Assembly (NCBI RefSeq): GCF_017873855.1
Contig: NZ_JAGGKR010000001.1
Coordinates: 2,175,529 to 2,239,528 of the forward strand
Source: Methanolinea mesophila
Lineage (GTDB): Archaea > Halobacteriota > Methanomicrobia > Methanomicrobiales > Methanospirillaceae
Length of the DNA stretch: 64,000 bases
Direction: 5' to 3'
In this document: positions 18,006 through 27,737 of the stretch, piece by piece
Layout: every line of letters starts with the position of its first letter
How positions within the stretch are numbered: position 1 is the stretch's first letter
The notes under the pieces: model-generated
The model's database searches: none
The model's input: the letters and a program-made list of their open reading frames with translations, nothing else
What the model was told of the DNA's origin: nothing
Position numbers and translations under genes: made by a program

Positions 18006-18701
18006 TCACACGAGCCCCTCTTCCCGTGCCTGGAGGAGGAGGGTCACCACCTCTTCGTCGTGCAGGTCGTGCCATCGCCTGTAGGCGTCGGCCACCGCGA
18101 AACTGTATGAGGTCCTGATGTTCAGGCAGACGAGGGTGTCGGTAAATGGTGCGAGCCACTTTGCGGTGGAGAGCGACCCGGTGGGGACTGCGACGACCAC
18201 CGACGAGGGCCCCTGCTCCCGCACCGCTTCTACCGCCGCCTTCATGGTGTATCCCGAGGCGAGACCGTCGTCTGTCAGGATCACTTCCCGGTCCCGGAGG
18301 GAGGGGAAGGGAGCGTCCCGGGTGAATTTGTGCAGGCGTTCCCTGACATTCTCCCTGCTGATCTCGAGGGCGGCATCGATCTCGGCCTCGGTAAGGCGCA
18401 AAGATTTCATCAGTTTCTCATTAAAGAGGACCCTGCCGTCCCAGGTCACGGCGCCGAACCCTGCCTCGGGGTTCCAGGGGATCCGGAGTTTTCTCACCAC
18501 TGCCGGGACGAGAGGAGCAGAAAAGGCCCTTGCGACCTCGAGGCCGACCGGTACCCCTCCCGCAGGAATGGCACAGACGACCGGGGTAGTGAACTGCAGG
18601 CGTTCCTTTAGAAATCTGGCAAGGCTGCTGCCTGCGTCCTGCCTGTCCTGGAATACATACACCCTGTCACGGAGTTCCGTATCTTCGATGATCCCGGGCA
18701 C
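18006..18701 (-). CDS. Phosphoribosyltransferase domain protein (COG1926-like)
   Basis: The 231-residue protein has a type I phosphoribosyltransferase fold: VVCAIPAGGVPVGLEVARA and the PRPP loop VILTDDGLASGYTM, plus KLRIPWNPEAGFGAVTWDG, typical of COG1926 predicted phosphoribosyltransferases. The base or other acceptor is unknown. An ATG at 18740 would add 13 residues (MGEEGDAHS...), but the GTG at 18701 has GAGGTG about five bases before it and removes a non-conserved extension; the choice is uncertain. It is divergent from the mannose-1-phosphate guanylyltransferase gene. Confidence 0.82.
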   Translation of the reverse strand: MPGIIEDTELRDRVYVFQDRQDAGSSLARFLKERLQFTTPVVCAIPAGGVPVGLEVARAFSAPLVPAVVRKLRIPWNPEAGFGAVTWDGRVLFNEKLMKSLRLTEAEIDAALEISRENVRERLHKFTRDAPFPSLRDREVILTDDGLASGYTMKAAVEAVREQGPSSVVVAVPTGSLSTAKWLAPFTDTLVCLNIRTSYSFAVADAYRRWHDLHDEEVVTLLLQAREEGLV

Positions 18702-18830
18702 TTCACCACCTCGTGAGTGAGCATCTCCTTCCTCACCCATTAATATTGTTGCGAGGCGGGGGGGCGCCCGGATTGCCCCGGAGAGGGAACGGATAAGAAG
18801 GAACAATGTAATAAATTCACGTGACTTGCC

Positions 18831-20186
18831 ATGAATCCGATGAAATCCGTCATTCTTGCCGGCGGTGTGGGGACCCGGCTGTGGCCCCTCTCCCGGACGT
18901 ATTATCCCAAGCAGTTTCTCCGGATCGACGGGTACTCGCTCTTCCAGGAGACGTACCTTCGCGCCCTCCGGCTCTCGAAACCCGGAGAGATCGTGGTGGT
19001 CACGAACGAAGTGCACCAGTACCTGGTGAAGAACCAGGTCGAAGACCTGGGGTACACCATCGGCGACGAGGCAATACTGAAGGAACCGGTGGGAAAGAAT
19101 ACGCTCCCCGCGATAACATGGGCCATGAAGGAGATCGCGGACAGGTTCGGCGACAGCCTGGTGGTGGTCTTCCCGAGCGATCACCACCTTGATCCGGTCG
19201 CCGTAGAGGAGATCCGCCGTGCAGCACCTATCGCCGAAGAATTCCTGGTAACCTTCGGGATCCCCCCCTCCCGGCCCCATACGGGATACGGGTATATCTC
19301 CCCCGGGACGCCGCTTGCGGTGGGGTGCAGGGTAAGTGAGTTCCGGGAGAAACCCGACCGGGAGACCGCGGAGCGATACATAAAATCCGGGTACCTCTGG
19401 AACAGCGGCATCTTCCTCTTCTCCACGCGGAAGTACTTCGAGGAACTGAAAACATACCAGCCCGGGGTGTATGACGCGTTCGCCGGCGACATGCCCGATT
19501 ACGAGACCCTTCCCTCCCTCTCCATCGATTACGGTCTTTTGGAAAAATCCCCCCGGGTGGCCGTGGTCCCGCTCTCGGCGGAGTGGACCGACCTCGGCAC
19601 GTTCCGGGCCTGGTACGAGTTCTACCCCCATTCTGCGGAGGACAATGTGGGAGACGCGGAGTACGTCGAATCGCGGAGAAATTTCGTCCACGCCCCGGGT
19701 AAGAAAGTGGCGCTCGTCGGGGTGAACGACCTCGTGCTCGTGGATACCGGCGACGCCCTGCTTGCATGCGACCTGGCGTCATCGGAACGGGTGGGGGAGC
19801 TGGTGTCGAAGTACCGGGAATCCGGCGACCCTATCGTCGATTTTCACCTCCAGGTGCACCGGCCCTGGGGCAGTTACGTTGAGCTCGAGAAGTCCCGGTT
19901 CTTCCGCATCAAGCGGGTGACCGTGAAAACCGGGAAAAAACTCTCACTCCAGATGCACCGGCACCGGAGCGAGCACTGGATCGTGGTAAGCGGGATGGCG
20001 GACGTGATGCTTGGTGACCGGACCATCCACCTGAGGCAGGGCGAGAGTACCTACGTCCCTGCAGGGACCATCCATCGTCTCGGTAATTCCGGGAAGATCC
20101 CCCTCGAGGTGATCGAGGTCCAGATCGGGGAGTACCTCGAAGAGGACGACATCGTCCGGTTCAGCGACGACTATAACCGTACCTGA
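18831..20186 (+). CDS. manC: Mannose-1-phosphate guanylyltransferase / mannose-6-phosphate isomerase
   Basis: This 451-residue bifunctional protein makes GDP-mannose. The N-terminal nucleotidyltransferase domain has the pyrophosphorylase signature ILAGGVGTRLWPLSRTYYPKQF at residues 9-30 and the FREKPD segment. The C-terminal cupin (about 345-450) has the type II isomerase motif RPWGSYVELE and the metal-site segment LQMHRHRSEHWIVVSG. GDP-mannose would feed N-glycans, dolichol-mannose or surface polymers; a GT2 glycosyltransferase lies at 37 kb and a GT-C-like membrane protein at 13 kb, though linkage is inferred. No clear ribosome binding site precedes the ATG. Confidence 0.95.
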   Translation: MNPMKSVILAGGVGTRLWPLSRTYYPKQFLRIDGYSLFQETYLRALRLSKPGEIVVVTNEVHQYLVKNQVEDLGYTIGDEAILKEPVGKNTLPAITWAMKEIADRFGDSLVVVFPSDHHLDPVAVEEIRRAAPIAEEFLVTFGIPPSRPHTGYGYISPGTPLAVGCRVSEFREKPDRETAERYIKSGYLWNSGIFLFSTRKYFEELKTYQPGVYDAFAGDMPDYETLPSLSIDYGLLEKSPRVAVVPLSAEWTDLGTFRAWYEFYPHSAEDNVGDAEYVESRRNFVHAPGKKVALVGVNDLVLVDTGDALLACDLASSERVGELVSKYRESGDPIVDFHLQVHRPWGSYVELEKSRFFRIKRVTVKTGKKLSLQMHRHRSEHWIVVSGMADVMLGDRTIHLRQGESTYVPAGTIHRLGNSGKIPLEVIEVQIGEYLEEDDIVRFSDDYNRT

Positions 20187-20421
20187 TCGGTCCCGGGACT
20201 CACTGGGGGGGCCGGGAATACCTTTTTAGAGAGAAATCTGGCGCCCCCGGGGCTACTAAATCCGGGAAGCCCGGGAGGAATGCGAATCGCTTTAACATAC
20301 CGGCAGATCGGGATATCGTGCCGTATAACCCTGGTGTTCCGGCTTGAATGCACAGTCGGAGGGCCATAATCTGCCCGGAAGAGCTTGATTTTATGAATCA
20401 CAAACAAAGATCAGTGTAGGA

Positions 20422-21477
20422 ATGGTGCCTCCTCCCGACAAGTCCGTCCCTCCGGTCTCCTCATGCCGACTCATCCTTGTAGCCCACGGACCCGAGATCT
20501 TCGATAGGGGGGATATGCGGGACCTTGTCCGGGTCCTGGAGCCGGAGAGGGTCCTCGTCGCCGGGGTAATGGCGAGAACCGCGGCAGAAGAGTCCGGTGT
20601 CGTCGCGGAATTCCCGGGACTCCCGCCGAGCATCGTACTATCGCGCGCCGGACCCGGGGCGGTGCTGGTCAACCGGGGAAAGACCCCGGATTCGGGCCGG
20701 ATCTTCGGGGAGCTCGTGGCATCGCGGCTTCCCGGGAGGGGGCTGGTCCAGGTGGAGTGTTCCGACGCGACCGTGTACGTCTGGGACGGAGGTGACCAGG
20801 CACATGCCGGACGGATCGCGAGCCTCCTGGGATTCCGGCAGGTAGCGGCCCGGGTCCGGGAACACACCGGGGGAGAGGTCAGGAAGATCCGTGGGTGCCT
20901 GCCCGGCGAGGCGGTCTACCTCAACGGGATTGTGATAGGGACCGCAACCGGTGGAGATGTGCTGCTGGAATGCCGGAACGGGCTGATAGTGCCGCGGGCG
21001 GGGATAAGGACAAAGCCCCATGGGCTCGAGAAGGCGCTCCGGACCGGTCCTGTGGACCTCTCCTGTGCCTGGTGCAAGAGCGGACCGGTGCGCATGACGA
21101 CACCCGGCAGTATCGGGAAGGGCAGGCCGACAGGGAGAGTCATCCTGGTGGACCACTGCGCTCACGAGGTCTATGGGCACCTCTTTCCGGAAACATGCGG
21201 GATGGTGACGGTCGGAGACGATACCACCGCGGTGTGTGCCCATATCGGGGCCCATCTCGGTATCCCCGTGCTCGGGATCGTCGACGGGGACGCGGATAGC
21301 ATCGTCCCGGCGGCGTTCGCTCCCGGTTCGGTTGTTGTTCACACCACGCGGGAGAGGGACGACGACCTCGGCAGGGAGGTGGCGGGGTGGATCGATTCCC
21401 GCGACGTCGAATGGACCGTATTCCGGGACGACGTGCTGACCCGCCTGGAGGGCCGGGTCCGTGTGATATGGCCATGA
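20422..21477 (+). CDS. Conserved archaeal protein, DUF2117-like
   Basis: The 351-residue soluble protein starts LILVAHGPEIFDRGDM and contains a Gly-rich central domain (VYLNGIVIGTATGGDVLLE), a CAWC pair near residue 215, and a C-terminal segment with conserved-looking acidic residues (VDHCAHEVYG; LGIVDGDADSIV). I recall this as the methanogen-conserved DUF2117 type, from memory only. The function is unknown. The phrase VDGDAD followed by VHTTRERDDDLG might bind a metal or nucleotide, which is an inference. A TATA-like TTTTATGA lies about 32 bases before the ATG. Confidence 0.65.
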   Translation: MVPPPDKSVPPVSSCRLILVAHGPEIFDRGDMRDLVRVLEPERVLVAGVMARTAAEESGVVAEFPGLPPSIVLSRAGPGAVLVNRGKTPDSGRIFGELVASRLPGRGLVQVECSDATVYVWDGGDQAHAGRIASLLGFRQVAARVREHTGGEVRKIRGCLPGEAVYLNGIVIGTATGGDVLLECRNGLIVPRAGIRTKPHGLEKALRTGPVDLSCAWCKSGPVRMTTPGSIGKGRPTGRVILVDHCAHEVYGHLFPETCGMVTVGDDTTAVCAHIGAHLGIPVLGIVDGDADSIVPAAFAPGSVVVHTTRERDDDLGREVAGWIDSRDVEWTVFRDDVLTRLEGRVRVIWP

Positions 21478-21626
21478 CATGCGAATGGATGACCCCTGAA
21501 AAGACTGCCGGACCGCAATGGATTACCCGGTCCGGGATTCGAAACAGAACGGCCCGGGCCCGTGTTGTCGCCGGGCAACGTTACAGGTTACCGGAAAACC
21601 CCGATAATGAGAGTATAGGTTCCCGA

Positions 21627-23306
21627 TTATTTTGACTGGTTCCGGTATCGTTCCCTGACGGAATCGAGGGTCTCTATCTCGTCCACAGACTTGTCGTCCC
21701 GGATGCGGATGAACCGGGGGAACCGGAGGGCGAACCCGCTCTCGTAATTCGGGCTCTTCTGGATCTCTGAGTACCCTATCTCGAAGACGAGACCCGGCTC
21801 GAAACTGACCTCTTTTCCCTGGCTCGCGATGACCCGGTCCTTGAGGAGATCGAATACCTCCCCGAGCTGTTCATCGGAGAACCCGGTTGCGACCTTCGAG
21901 AGGGGAGTCAAATCTCCCTGTTCGTCCTGGCAGGCAAGGAGGAACGACCCGAAATAGTGGGCCCGCTTCCCTTCGCCCCAGTCCGCCCCGATCACCGCGA
22001 GGTCCAGAGTGTCCACCGAGGGCTTTATCTTTATCCAGTTCTTGCCCCGGACGCCGGGGGTGTACGGTGACGCGACCACCTTGAGCATGATCCCTTCGTG
22101 GCCTGCATCGAGGGCCTGCTGGTAAAACGTCTCCACTTCCGCGGGGTCGTCGCTCACCAGCTGGGGGGCGACATGGGCGTTCATGGCCGATTCCAGCTTC
22201 GCCCGTCGCTCTGAGAGCGGAAGGTCGATCAGAGTCTCTCCGTCGAGGTAAAGGATATCGAAGACGTGGGGGATCAGCCGGATCTCTTCCCGCATGGATT
22301 CGACCCCGTATTTTCGCCTGAAACGCCGGAGCACCGTCTGGAAGGGCAGAGGTTTTCCGTCCCGGACTGCAATGACCTCGCCGTCGAGAATGACGTCGTG
22401 CCCGGTCGCGGATTCAAGAGCCTCGATAATGTCGGGCAGGGCAGTGGTCACGTCTTCGAGTTTCCGCGAGTAGAGCCCGGAGGCATCTTTCGACCTGTGG
22501 AACTGGAACCTGCTCCCGTCGTATTTGAATTCGGCGGCGACTGCCCCGTTATCCCGGATGGTTTCACCGATGGTCCCCTGCTGGGCGAGCATCATCTTGA
22601 CCGGGTGGAAGAGGCGTATGTGCACGTCCTCTAATGCCCGGGCACCGGTCCTGGCCAGGATCGCGACCTCCCCGAGGTCGTTGATGGCCTGGTAGGCATG
22701 CTCCACGAGGGAAGGCTCGACCCCGAAGCCGCGGGCGATGGCGTCCCGCATATTCCCTTCTCCCATCCCGATCCGCAGGTCCTCCATCAGCAGCCTGGCG
22801 AGGTATCGTCCTTCGAGCGGAGTGATGTTCTGAAAGAGGTTCTGGATGTGGGAGAGCTTCGCCTGCTGGGACGACTTCCCCCCCGCCTCCGCGATCGCGG
22901 TGAACTCGCGGAAGACCGCGGGGAGATCGAAGTCCTGGGGAAAGAGCGACTGCTGGATCGTTGCCGTACCGGTGCGGCCACCTGCTCCCGACCCCTCGAT
23001 CTTCTTCCGGGTCAGGATCTTCTCAACCGCAAGTCCCACATCACCGAGGCGGTTTATCTCTCCGATCACGTCCTCCCGCGTGCCGTCCACCACGAACGTG
23101 ATCGCATCGTAGAGAAGGTTTGGCCCTATACCGAGTTTCAGAGGGCTCCAGTCGGGAAAGATCCTCCCCGAGATGAACCTTACAAAGAGGGGTAGTTCCC
23201 GGTCGTCCAGCGAGGGGAGAACCCCGGCTACCAGGTCGATCATCTCAAGCCTTCCACTGATCTTCTCCAGTTGCTCGCAATAGCGTGCAAATTCCAGTAA
23301 CTGCAT
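21627..23306 (-). CDS. lig: ATP-dependent DNA ligase (archaeal LigI type)
   Basis: The 559-residue enzyme seals nicks in replication and repair. It has the helical DNA-binding domain in the first 220 residues, then the adenylation domain with the nucleotidyl lysine in [13 protein letters not shown] (K261), ILDGEVIAV (motif III area), EGIMLKV (motif IV) and WIKIKPS (motif V), and a C-terminal OB-fold domain. The ATG at 23306 ([17 protein letters not shown]) matches archaeal ligase N-termini; six upstream codons are discarded. It is divergent from the hypothetical gene at 23446. With FEN-1, RPA and RadA, the window holds four DNA replication/repair enzymes. Confidence 0.95.
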   Translation of the reverse strand: MQLLEFARYCEQLEKISGRLEMIDLVAGVLPSLDDRELPLFVRFISGRIFPDWSPLKLGIGPNLLYDAITFVVDGTREDVIGEINRLGDVGLAVEKILTRKKIEGSGAGGRTGTATIQQSLFPQDFDLPAVFREFTAIAEAGGKSSQQAKLSHIQNLFQNITPLEGRYLARLLMEDLRIGMGEGNMRDAIARGFGVEPSLVEHAYQAINDLGEVAILARTGARALEDVHIRLFHPVKMMLAQQGTIGETIRDNGAVAAEFKYDGSRFQFHRSKDASGLYSRKLEDVTTALPDIIEALESATGHDVILDGEVIAVRDGKPLPFQTVLRRFRRKYGVESMREEIRLIPHVFDILYLDGETLIDLPLSERRAKLESAMNAHVAPQLVSDDPAEVETFYQQALDAGHEGIMLKVVASPYTPGVRGKNWIKIKPSVDTLDLAVIGADWGEGKRAHYFGSFLLACQDEQGDLTPLSKVATGFSDEQLGEVFDLLKDRVIASQGKEVSFEPGLVFEIGYSEIQKSPNYESGFALRFPRFIRIRDDKSVDEIETLDSVRERYRNQSK

Positions 23307-23445
23307 CCCGGTCCTGCACCACATTTCTCTTCTTCACCGGATAAGATTTCTCTTCGGTTGTGCCGGGAGAAGGGACGCGTTGTACGGCCCGGAAAACTCC
23401 CACAAACAATCTCATTTTTTATACCCCTACGATTCATGTACCGTT

Positions 23446-24648
23446 ATGGATGAGGAATGGCAGCCGGATGCCATCATCGACCTCAAAATAGGCGAGGTAA
23501 AAAAAGATCTCTACGAGTACGTGGAGAAGAACCCGGACAAGATAGATTCCAACATCCCGATCTTTTTCGGGCACGTGGTGGCGATCCTCGAAAAGTCCTT
23601 TCCCCATATGAGCGACGCCGCACACGACCGTTTCATCGACGATATCACCGTGAAGGTCCTCCTCGGGAGCCCGCACGCCACGGACGTCGATTACATCGAG
23701 AAGCTCTTCCGCCACGCGATCCGGACCAGGAGGCGACCCACGGGAAGAGCGCTCTTCGATATCATCCTCGGGATCAAGATGATCGATCTCGGGCGGTACA
23801 ACGAAGCGGTCGAGATCCTGATGAAGTACCGGACCCTCGATGCGATCGTCTGCACCGCGATCGCATACAGCTACCACGTCCTCGCCGGGGAATTGCAGGG
23901 CGGCGGGGAACGCCCCGCAAAGGCCACCCCGAGCCAGATGGACCTGAATGCACGGGAGCAGATGATCGAGCTCGCCCGCCTCCGGCCCCCGGTGAACCGG
24001 TTGAAATTTCCCCAGGTAGTCCAGGACCTGCGGGTGAACAAGATCTTCTGGTACATGCTCAGGCTGGGGATCGAGTGGTTCCCCCACGAGCAGGAATTTT
24101 TAAAGATCGGCCTGGAGAAAGCAAAAAAAGATGGAAACCGGGAGATGAGGGGGGAATTGCTGAAGATCGCTTCAGAGCGGTACTACAACGATATGTTCTT
24201 CCTCCGGGAGCTCTATCACTTCAAGCTCGAGGCGCGGGACCTCGGGGGAGCCACTGCCGTGGTCCGCCAGATGATGCAGCAGCACCCCGAGGAACTCGAA
24301 CCGATTTATTACGGGATGCAGCTCTCGATCCTTTCGTCCCAGAACACCGCGTACCACCAGTTCCGGTCCGCGGCAATCTCGAAGAAGATGCCCGTCTCCC
24401 TGATACTCCTGCTCGATTGTGCATTTGTAGTGATGTCGGGGCAGCAGAACGACGTCACCGCCTGCATGGAGGACATGAAGAGGAAGATGACCGGGAAGAA
24501 TCATTACCTGACCCTCATCGAGTACACGGTGCACGATATCTTCTCCGGAGATGATAAAAGAGTCAAAGCGGCCCGGAAAGCGTTCCTCGATTCGCTGGAC
24601 CAGTACTGCCTGAAACAGATAGGGATGAAAGAGGGAATCGAGCTCTGA
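23446..24648 (+). CDS. Conserved hypothetical protein, all-helical, probably methanogen-specific
   Basis: The 400-residue product is soluble, rich in Leu, Glu and Lys, and likely wholly helical; repeats resembling TPR/HEAT helices appear (GRYNEAVEILMKYRTLDAIVC). No catalytic motif is recognised. The ATG at 23446 (MDEEWQPDAIIDL) is preferred over one 22 codons earlier, because a TATA-like TTTTTTATAC at 23415-23424 lies between them, placing transcription start near the chosen ATG. It ends 12 bases before the convergent metallo-beta-lactamase gene. Confidence 0.7.
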   Translation: MDEEWQPDAIIDLKIGEVKKDLYEYVEKNPDKIDSNIPIFFGHVVAILEKSFPHMSDAAHDRFIDDITVKVLLGSPHATDVDYIEKLFRHAIRTRRRPTGRALFDIILGIKMIDLGRYNEAVEILMKYRTLDAIVCTAIAYSYHVLAGELQGGGERPAKATPSQMDLNAREQMIELARLRPPVNRLKFPQVVQDLRVNKIFWYMLRLGIEWFPHEQEFLKIGLEKAKKDGNREMRGELLKIASERYYNDMFFLRELYHFKLEARDLGGATAVVRQMMQQHPEELEPIYYGMQLSILSSQNTAYHQFRSAAISKKMPVSLILLLDCAFVVMSGQQNDVTACMEDMKRKMTGKNHYLTLIEYTVHDIFSGDDKRVKAARKAFLDSLDQYCLKQIGMKEGIEL

Positions 24649-24660
24649 ACACCGCCGCGG

Positions 24661-25449
24661 CTACAGGGTTATCCGTTTCGGCCAGGGGTGAGCGCATCCG
24701 GGATTAGTGGCGACGGTGATCTCCACGTGGTCGATGAACAGGCCGGCCCCCTCCCTTGCACTCGCGAGCGCCCTGTCGGGGGTATTATTAGTCTCGCTCA
24801 GGTGGGCGAGCATGATCTTCCCCACCCCTGAGGAGAGTTCTTTTATGCAGGCTGCGCAGGCGTTATTGGACAGGTGCCCCCGTTTCGATCGGATCCTCCG
24901 CTTCAGCATCTCGGGATATGGCCCGTTCTGGAGCATGGAGGGGCAATGATTACTCTCCAGGATCACCCCGTCGCACCGGTTCAATACGTCCATCACCGGG
25001 GCGGTGATCACCCCGGTATCGGTACAGACCCCGATGGAGAGGTCGTGATCGGTGACACAAAATCCGCACGGTTCCCGGGCATCGTGCGAGGTCTCGAAGG
25101 GTTCTATCTCGAAGTCCCCGATCCGGAAAATGTCGTGGTACCCGCAGGTGATGGTCTTCACCGGACTTTTTGCGGTCTTTCTCCGGACCAGGAATTCCGT
25201 GAGCGTCCCTTCGGTGGCGCACACCGGTACGTCGAGGGAACGGGCAAGGGTATCAACCCCTTTCAGGTGGTCGGTATGCTCGTGCGTGACCAGAATAGCG
25301 GAGACAAGGCCGGGATCTCCTCCCGCGTCCTTCAACCGGGTCAGGATCTCCTTTCGCGAAAGGCCGGCATCGATGATCAGCGCTCCACTGCTTCCCTCCA
25401 GGTAGAGGCAGTTACCGCTGCTCCCGCTGGCAAGGACGATGCACCGCAT
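24661..25449 (-). CDS. Metallo-beta-lactamase fold hydrolase (COG1235/YycJ-like)
   Basis: The 262-residue protein has the MBL metal motif THEHTDH at residues 55-61, preceded by IDAGLSRKEI, and further ligand candidates in FETSHDAREP and ESNHCPSML. The N-terminus LASGSSGNCLYLE is characteristic of the COG1235 group (PhnP, YycJ/WalJ), which includes phosphodiesterases and nucleases. The exact substrate is unknown. The ATG at 25449 is chosen because family members begin almost directly at this motif. Confidence 0.88.
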   Translation of the reverse strand: MRCIVLASGSSGNCLYLEGSSGALIIDAGLSRKEILTRLKDAGGDPGLVSAILVTHEHTDHLKGVDTLARSLDVPVCATEGTLTEFLVRRKTAKSPVKTITCGYHDIFRIGDFEIEPFETSHDAREPCGFCVTDHDLSIGVCTDTGVITAPVMDVLNRCDGVILESNHCPSMLQNGPYPEMLKRRIRSKRGHLSNNACAACIKELSSGVGKIMLAHLSETNNTPDRALASAREGAGLFIDHVEITVATNPGCAHPWPKRITL

Positions 25450-25914
25450 TGCTGCAGAATAGTAAGAGCCCTTCTCCATTAAGGGTAGCGTATCGGGACC
25501 ATGTCAGGCGGCAGCAGGACCGGGGCCGAAAATTGATGAAGGCCCGGTATCGGACCTTCAAGAGAGGTAACGTGACGGTGAGGTGCTCCCCGGGGGAGGA
25601 GGGCACGCGCCGGTAGTGACGGTGAAGCATGAACGTAGTATTCAGGGACAGGAAATCCGGGAATCATCTGGCGCGTAGTCGGCGAAAATCAACTCCCCGA
25701 TGATCGGGGCCGGAGGTGAATCTGCGGTTGCCTGTTCGTCAATTACTTTCACATAGCTTCTCCAAGAAATTAAGTTAATTTGATCACTCTTAAAATTTTT
25801 TACACGGGGTCTCAATCCGTGCCGCCGGAATTTCCGGTCACGGAGCAGGACAATGAGAGGGATTTTGGCGTGTGCAGCGGACATTGCGAAAAAGGGGGGG
25901 TGATTAAGGAGAAA
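25450..25914. other. Structured intergenic region between tupC and the MBL gene
   Basis: No confident gene. On the minus strand a 36-codon frame (25642-25752) starts with GTG behind GGAGAA and an AT-rich promoter-like tract at 25765-25800; it could be a small protein but has no recognised relatives. Two hairpins lie further along: GAAGGcCCG-gtat-CGGaCCTTC at 25538-25559 and CTCCC-CGG-GGGAG near 25586-25598, inside a GTGC/GCAC pair. They may belong to an RNA or to the 3' end of the tup transcript. Confidence 0.4.
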
Positions 25915-26994
25915 TCAGCGGTTCTTCTCCTCGCGGGCGACATAGATCGCGCTCGCCTTAAATGAGATATACACTTCCTGCCCCTTTGCTATGGTGAGGT
26001 CCTCGAACGATCGCCTGGTGATCAGCGAGGTAAGGACCGGCCCGCAATCCACTTTGAGTCTCACCATGCTCCCCATCGGGGTTATCTCCTTCACGGTTCC
26101 CTGCACGAGATTCCTTGCGCTTCCCCGATCGGTTCCCGAGGTGATCCATATCTCTTCGGGCCGGAGGTACAGTCTTACCTTCGTGAGGGGTGGAAGATCG
26201 GATACCGCCTGGATCGGCAATCCTGCAACATCGATGGTGGCGAGCCCATCCGACACCGTTGTTACTTCCCCTTCGAGAACGTTGTCGACCCCCACCATAC
26301 GGGCGACATGGAGGCTCGCAGGTTTGTAGAAGATCTCGTAGGGTGTCCCTACCTGGCCCAGGGTGCGGTCGATGATGACCGCCATCCGGTCCGCGAGCCG
26401 TTGCCCCTGGACCATGTCGTGGGTGGAGAGAATGATCGTCACCCCGAACCTGCGGTGGATCTCGAAGATGAGGCTCTCCGCTCTCTCGGTGGAGATGGGG
26501 TCGAGGTTGGCGGTGGGCTCGTCGAGCAGGAGTATCTCCGGCCGGGTGACGATCGCCCGGGCGATCGCGACCCTCTGAAGTTCCCCCCCTGAGAGTGTCA
26601 CTGCTTTTCTCTCCTCGTATCCCCCGAGCCCGACGAGCTCAAGGGCCTCGGGAACCCGGGCGGAGATCTCCTCCCGGGAGACGTGCCTGAATACGAGCCC
26701 TATTGCAACGTTCGAGAACACGTCCCCCCGGAGAGGAAGGGGTTTTTGGAACACCATGCTCATCCTCCTCCGGAGGGCCGTACGCGCCCGGTCTCCCACG
26801 GGTTCCTCTCCCTCGAACAGGATCTTCCCCGAGGTCGGGGTGTCAAGCAGGTTGATCAGGCGGAGGAGGGTGGTTTTTCCGGTCCCTGAAGGCCCGATAA
26901 ATGAAAATACCTCGCCTTTCCTGATCTCGAGACTGATATCCTCGACGACCTTTTTTTCACCGAAATACTTGGACATATGGGAGAGTTCAATCAT
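25915..26994 (-). CDS. tupC: Tungstate/molybdate ABC transporter ATP-binding protein
   Basis: The 359-residue ATPase has Walker A GPSGTGKTT at about 34-42, the ABC signature LSGGELQRVAIARA and Walker B ILLLDEPTANLD. A C-terminal extension of about 120 residues has a TOBE-like oxyanion domain (LYLRPEEIWI; NLVQGTVKEITPMGSMVRLKVDCG), which senses or gates for oxyanion import. The substrate is assigned from the TupB and TupA partners and could be tungstate, molybdate or both. It starts four bases after the tupB stop, so both are on one transcript. Confidence 0.9.
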   Translation of the reverse strand: MIELSHMSKYFGEKKVVEDISLEIRKGEVFSFIGPSGTGKTTLLRLINLLDTPTSGKILFEGEEPVGDRARTALRRRMSMVFQKPLPLRGDVFSNVAIGLVFRHVSREEISARVPEALELVGLGGYEERKAVTLSGGELQRVAIARAIVTRPEILLLDEPTANLDPISTERAESLIFEIHRRFGVTIILSTHDMVQGQRLADRMAVIIDRTLGQVGTPYEIFYKPASLHVARMVGVDNVLEGEVTTVSDGLATIDVAGLPIQAVSDLPPLTKVRLYLRPEEIWITSGTDRGSARNLVQGTVKEITPMGSMVRLKVDCGPVLTSLITRRSFEDLTIAKGQEVYISFKASAIYVAREEKNR

Positions 26995-26998
26995 CCTG

Positions 26999-27685
26999 TC
27001 ACCTGCTCTGGAAGAAATACACGATCGACATGACGATCAGCGCGATCAGGAGGAGGATGATCCCGAGCGCGATGGACAGGGGGATATCTCCGATGGAGGT
27101 CTCCAGTGCGATCGCGGTTGTAAGTATCCGGGTATATCCCTTGATGTTCCCCCCGAGGATCATCGCTGCGCCGACCTCGGATATTGCCCTCGAAAACCCC
27201 AGCGCCACACCTCCCAAAATGGCATAACGTGCTTCCTTTATGATGGTAAAGATGGTCTGGGTCTGGTCCGCCCCGAGGGAGACGATCGCGTCCTGCATAC
27301 TCCGGGAGACCCCCGAGAGTGCGATGAGAGTCATCCCGATCATCAGGGGAACGATGAGAACGGTCTGTCCAATGATCATTGCGGTAGGGGAGAACAGGAG
27401 GCCGAACGACCCGAGTGGTCCCGCCCGTGAAAGGAGCAGGTAGACGAAGAGCCCGGCGATAACGGTCGGGAGGGCAAATAATGTCTGTATGATGGTGATA
27501 AGGACTTTTTTCCCACCGAACTGCCTGAAATGGATCAACCCTCCGAGGGGGATTGCGATCACGGAAGCGATGAGTGTGGCGGTCAGGGAGATATACAGGG
27601 ACCTGATAGTGATGTCGACGACTTCCGGGTTGAGGGATACGATTAACTCGAACGCCTGTATGAATCCCTGCGCAATCTCGTCCAT
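26999..27685 (-). CDS. tupB: Tungstate/molybdate ABC transporter permease
   Basis: The 228-residue membrane protein has about five to six helices and the EAA loop that contacts the ATPase (GADQTQTIFTIIKEARYAILGGVALGFSRAISEVGAAMILGG). This is the TupB arrangement; molybdate ModB proteins are similar in size. The start codon is preceded by GGGTGAGGC, a strong ribosome binding site. Its 5' leader holds a perfect 8-bp hairpin (27706-27732), and a larger dyad covers the promoter (27738-27776). The binding protein TupA is encoded 3 kb away on the same strand. Confidence 0.92.
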   Translation of the reverse strand: MDEIAQGFIQAFELIVSLNPEVVDITIRSLYISLTATLIASVIAIPLGGLIHFRQFGGKKVLITIIQTLFALPTVIAGLFVYLLLSRAGPLGSFGLLFSPTAMIIGQTVLIVPLMIGMTLIALSGVSRSMQDAIVSLGADQTQTIFTIIKEARYAILGGVALGFSRAISEVGAAMILGGNIKGYTRILTTAIALETSIGDIPLSIALGIILLLIALIVMSIVYFFQSR

Positions 27686-27705
27686 GCCTCACCCGAAGAA
27701 GATGG

Positions 27706-27732
27706 AATTGTCCTCCTGGAAAAAGGACAATT
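27706..27732 (-). promoter_or_regulatory. Hairpin in the tupB leader
   Basis: AATTGTCC (27706-27713) and GGACAATT (27725-27732) form a perfect 8-bp stem around an 11-base loop, 21 bases before the tupB ATG. It could affect translation or be an operator; neither is shown. Confidence 0.45.
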
Positions 27733-27737
27733 AATCA

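Noticed and set aside
18702-19691. Long minus-strand extension of the phosphoribosyltransferase frame over manC
   Set aside because: It lies opposite a clear guanylyltransferase gene and its residues are rich in Arg, Gly and Pro, as in antisense frames of GC-rich genes.
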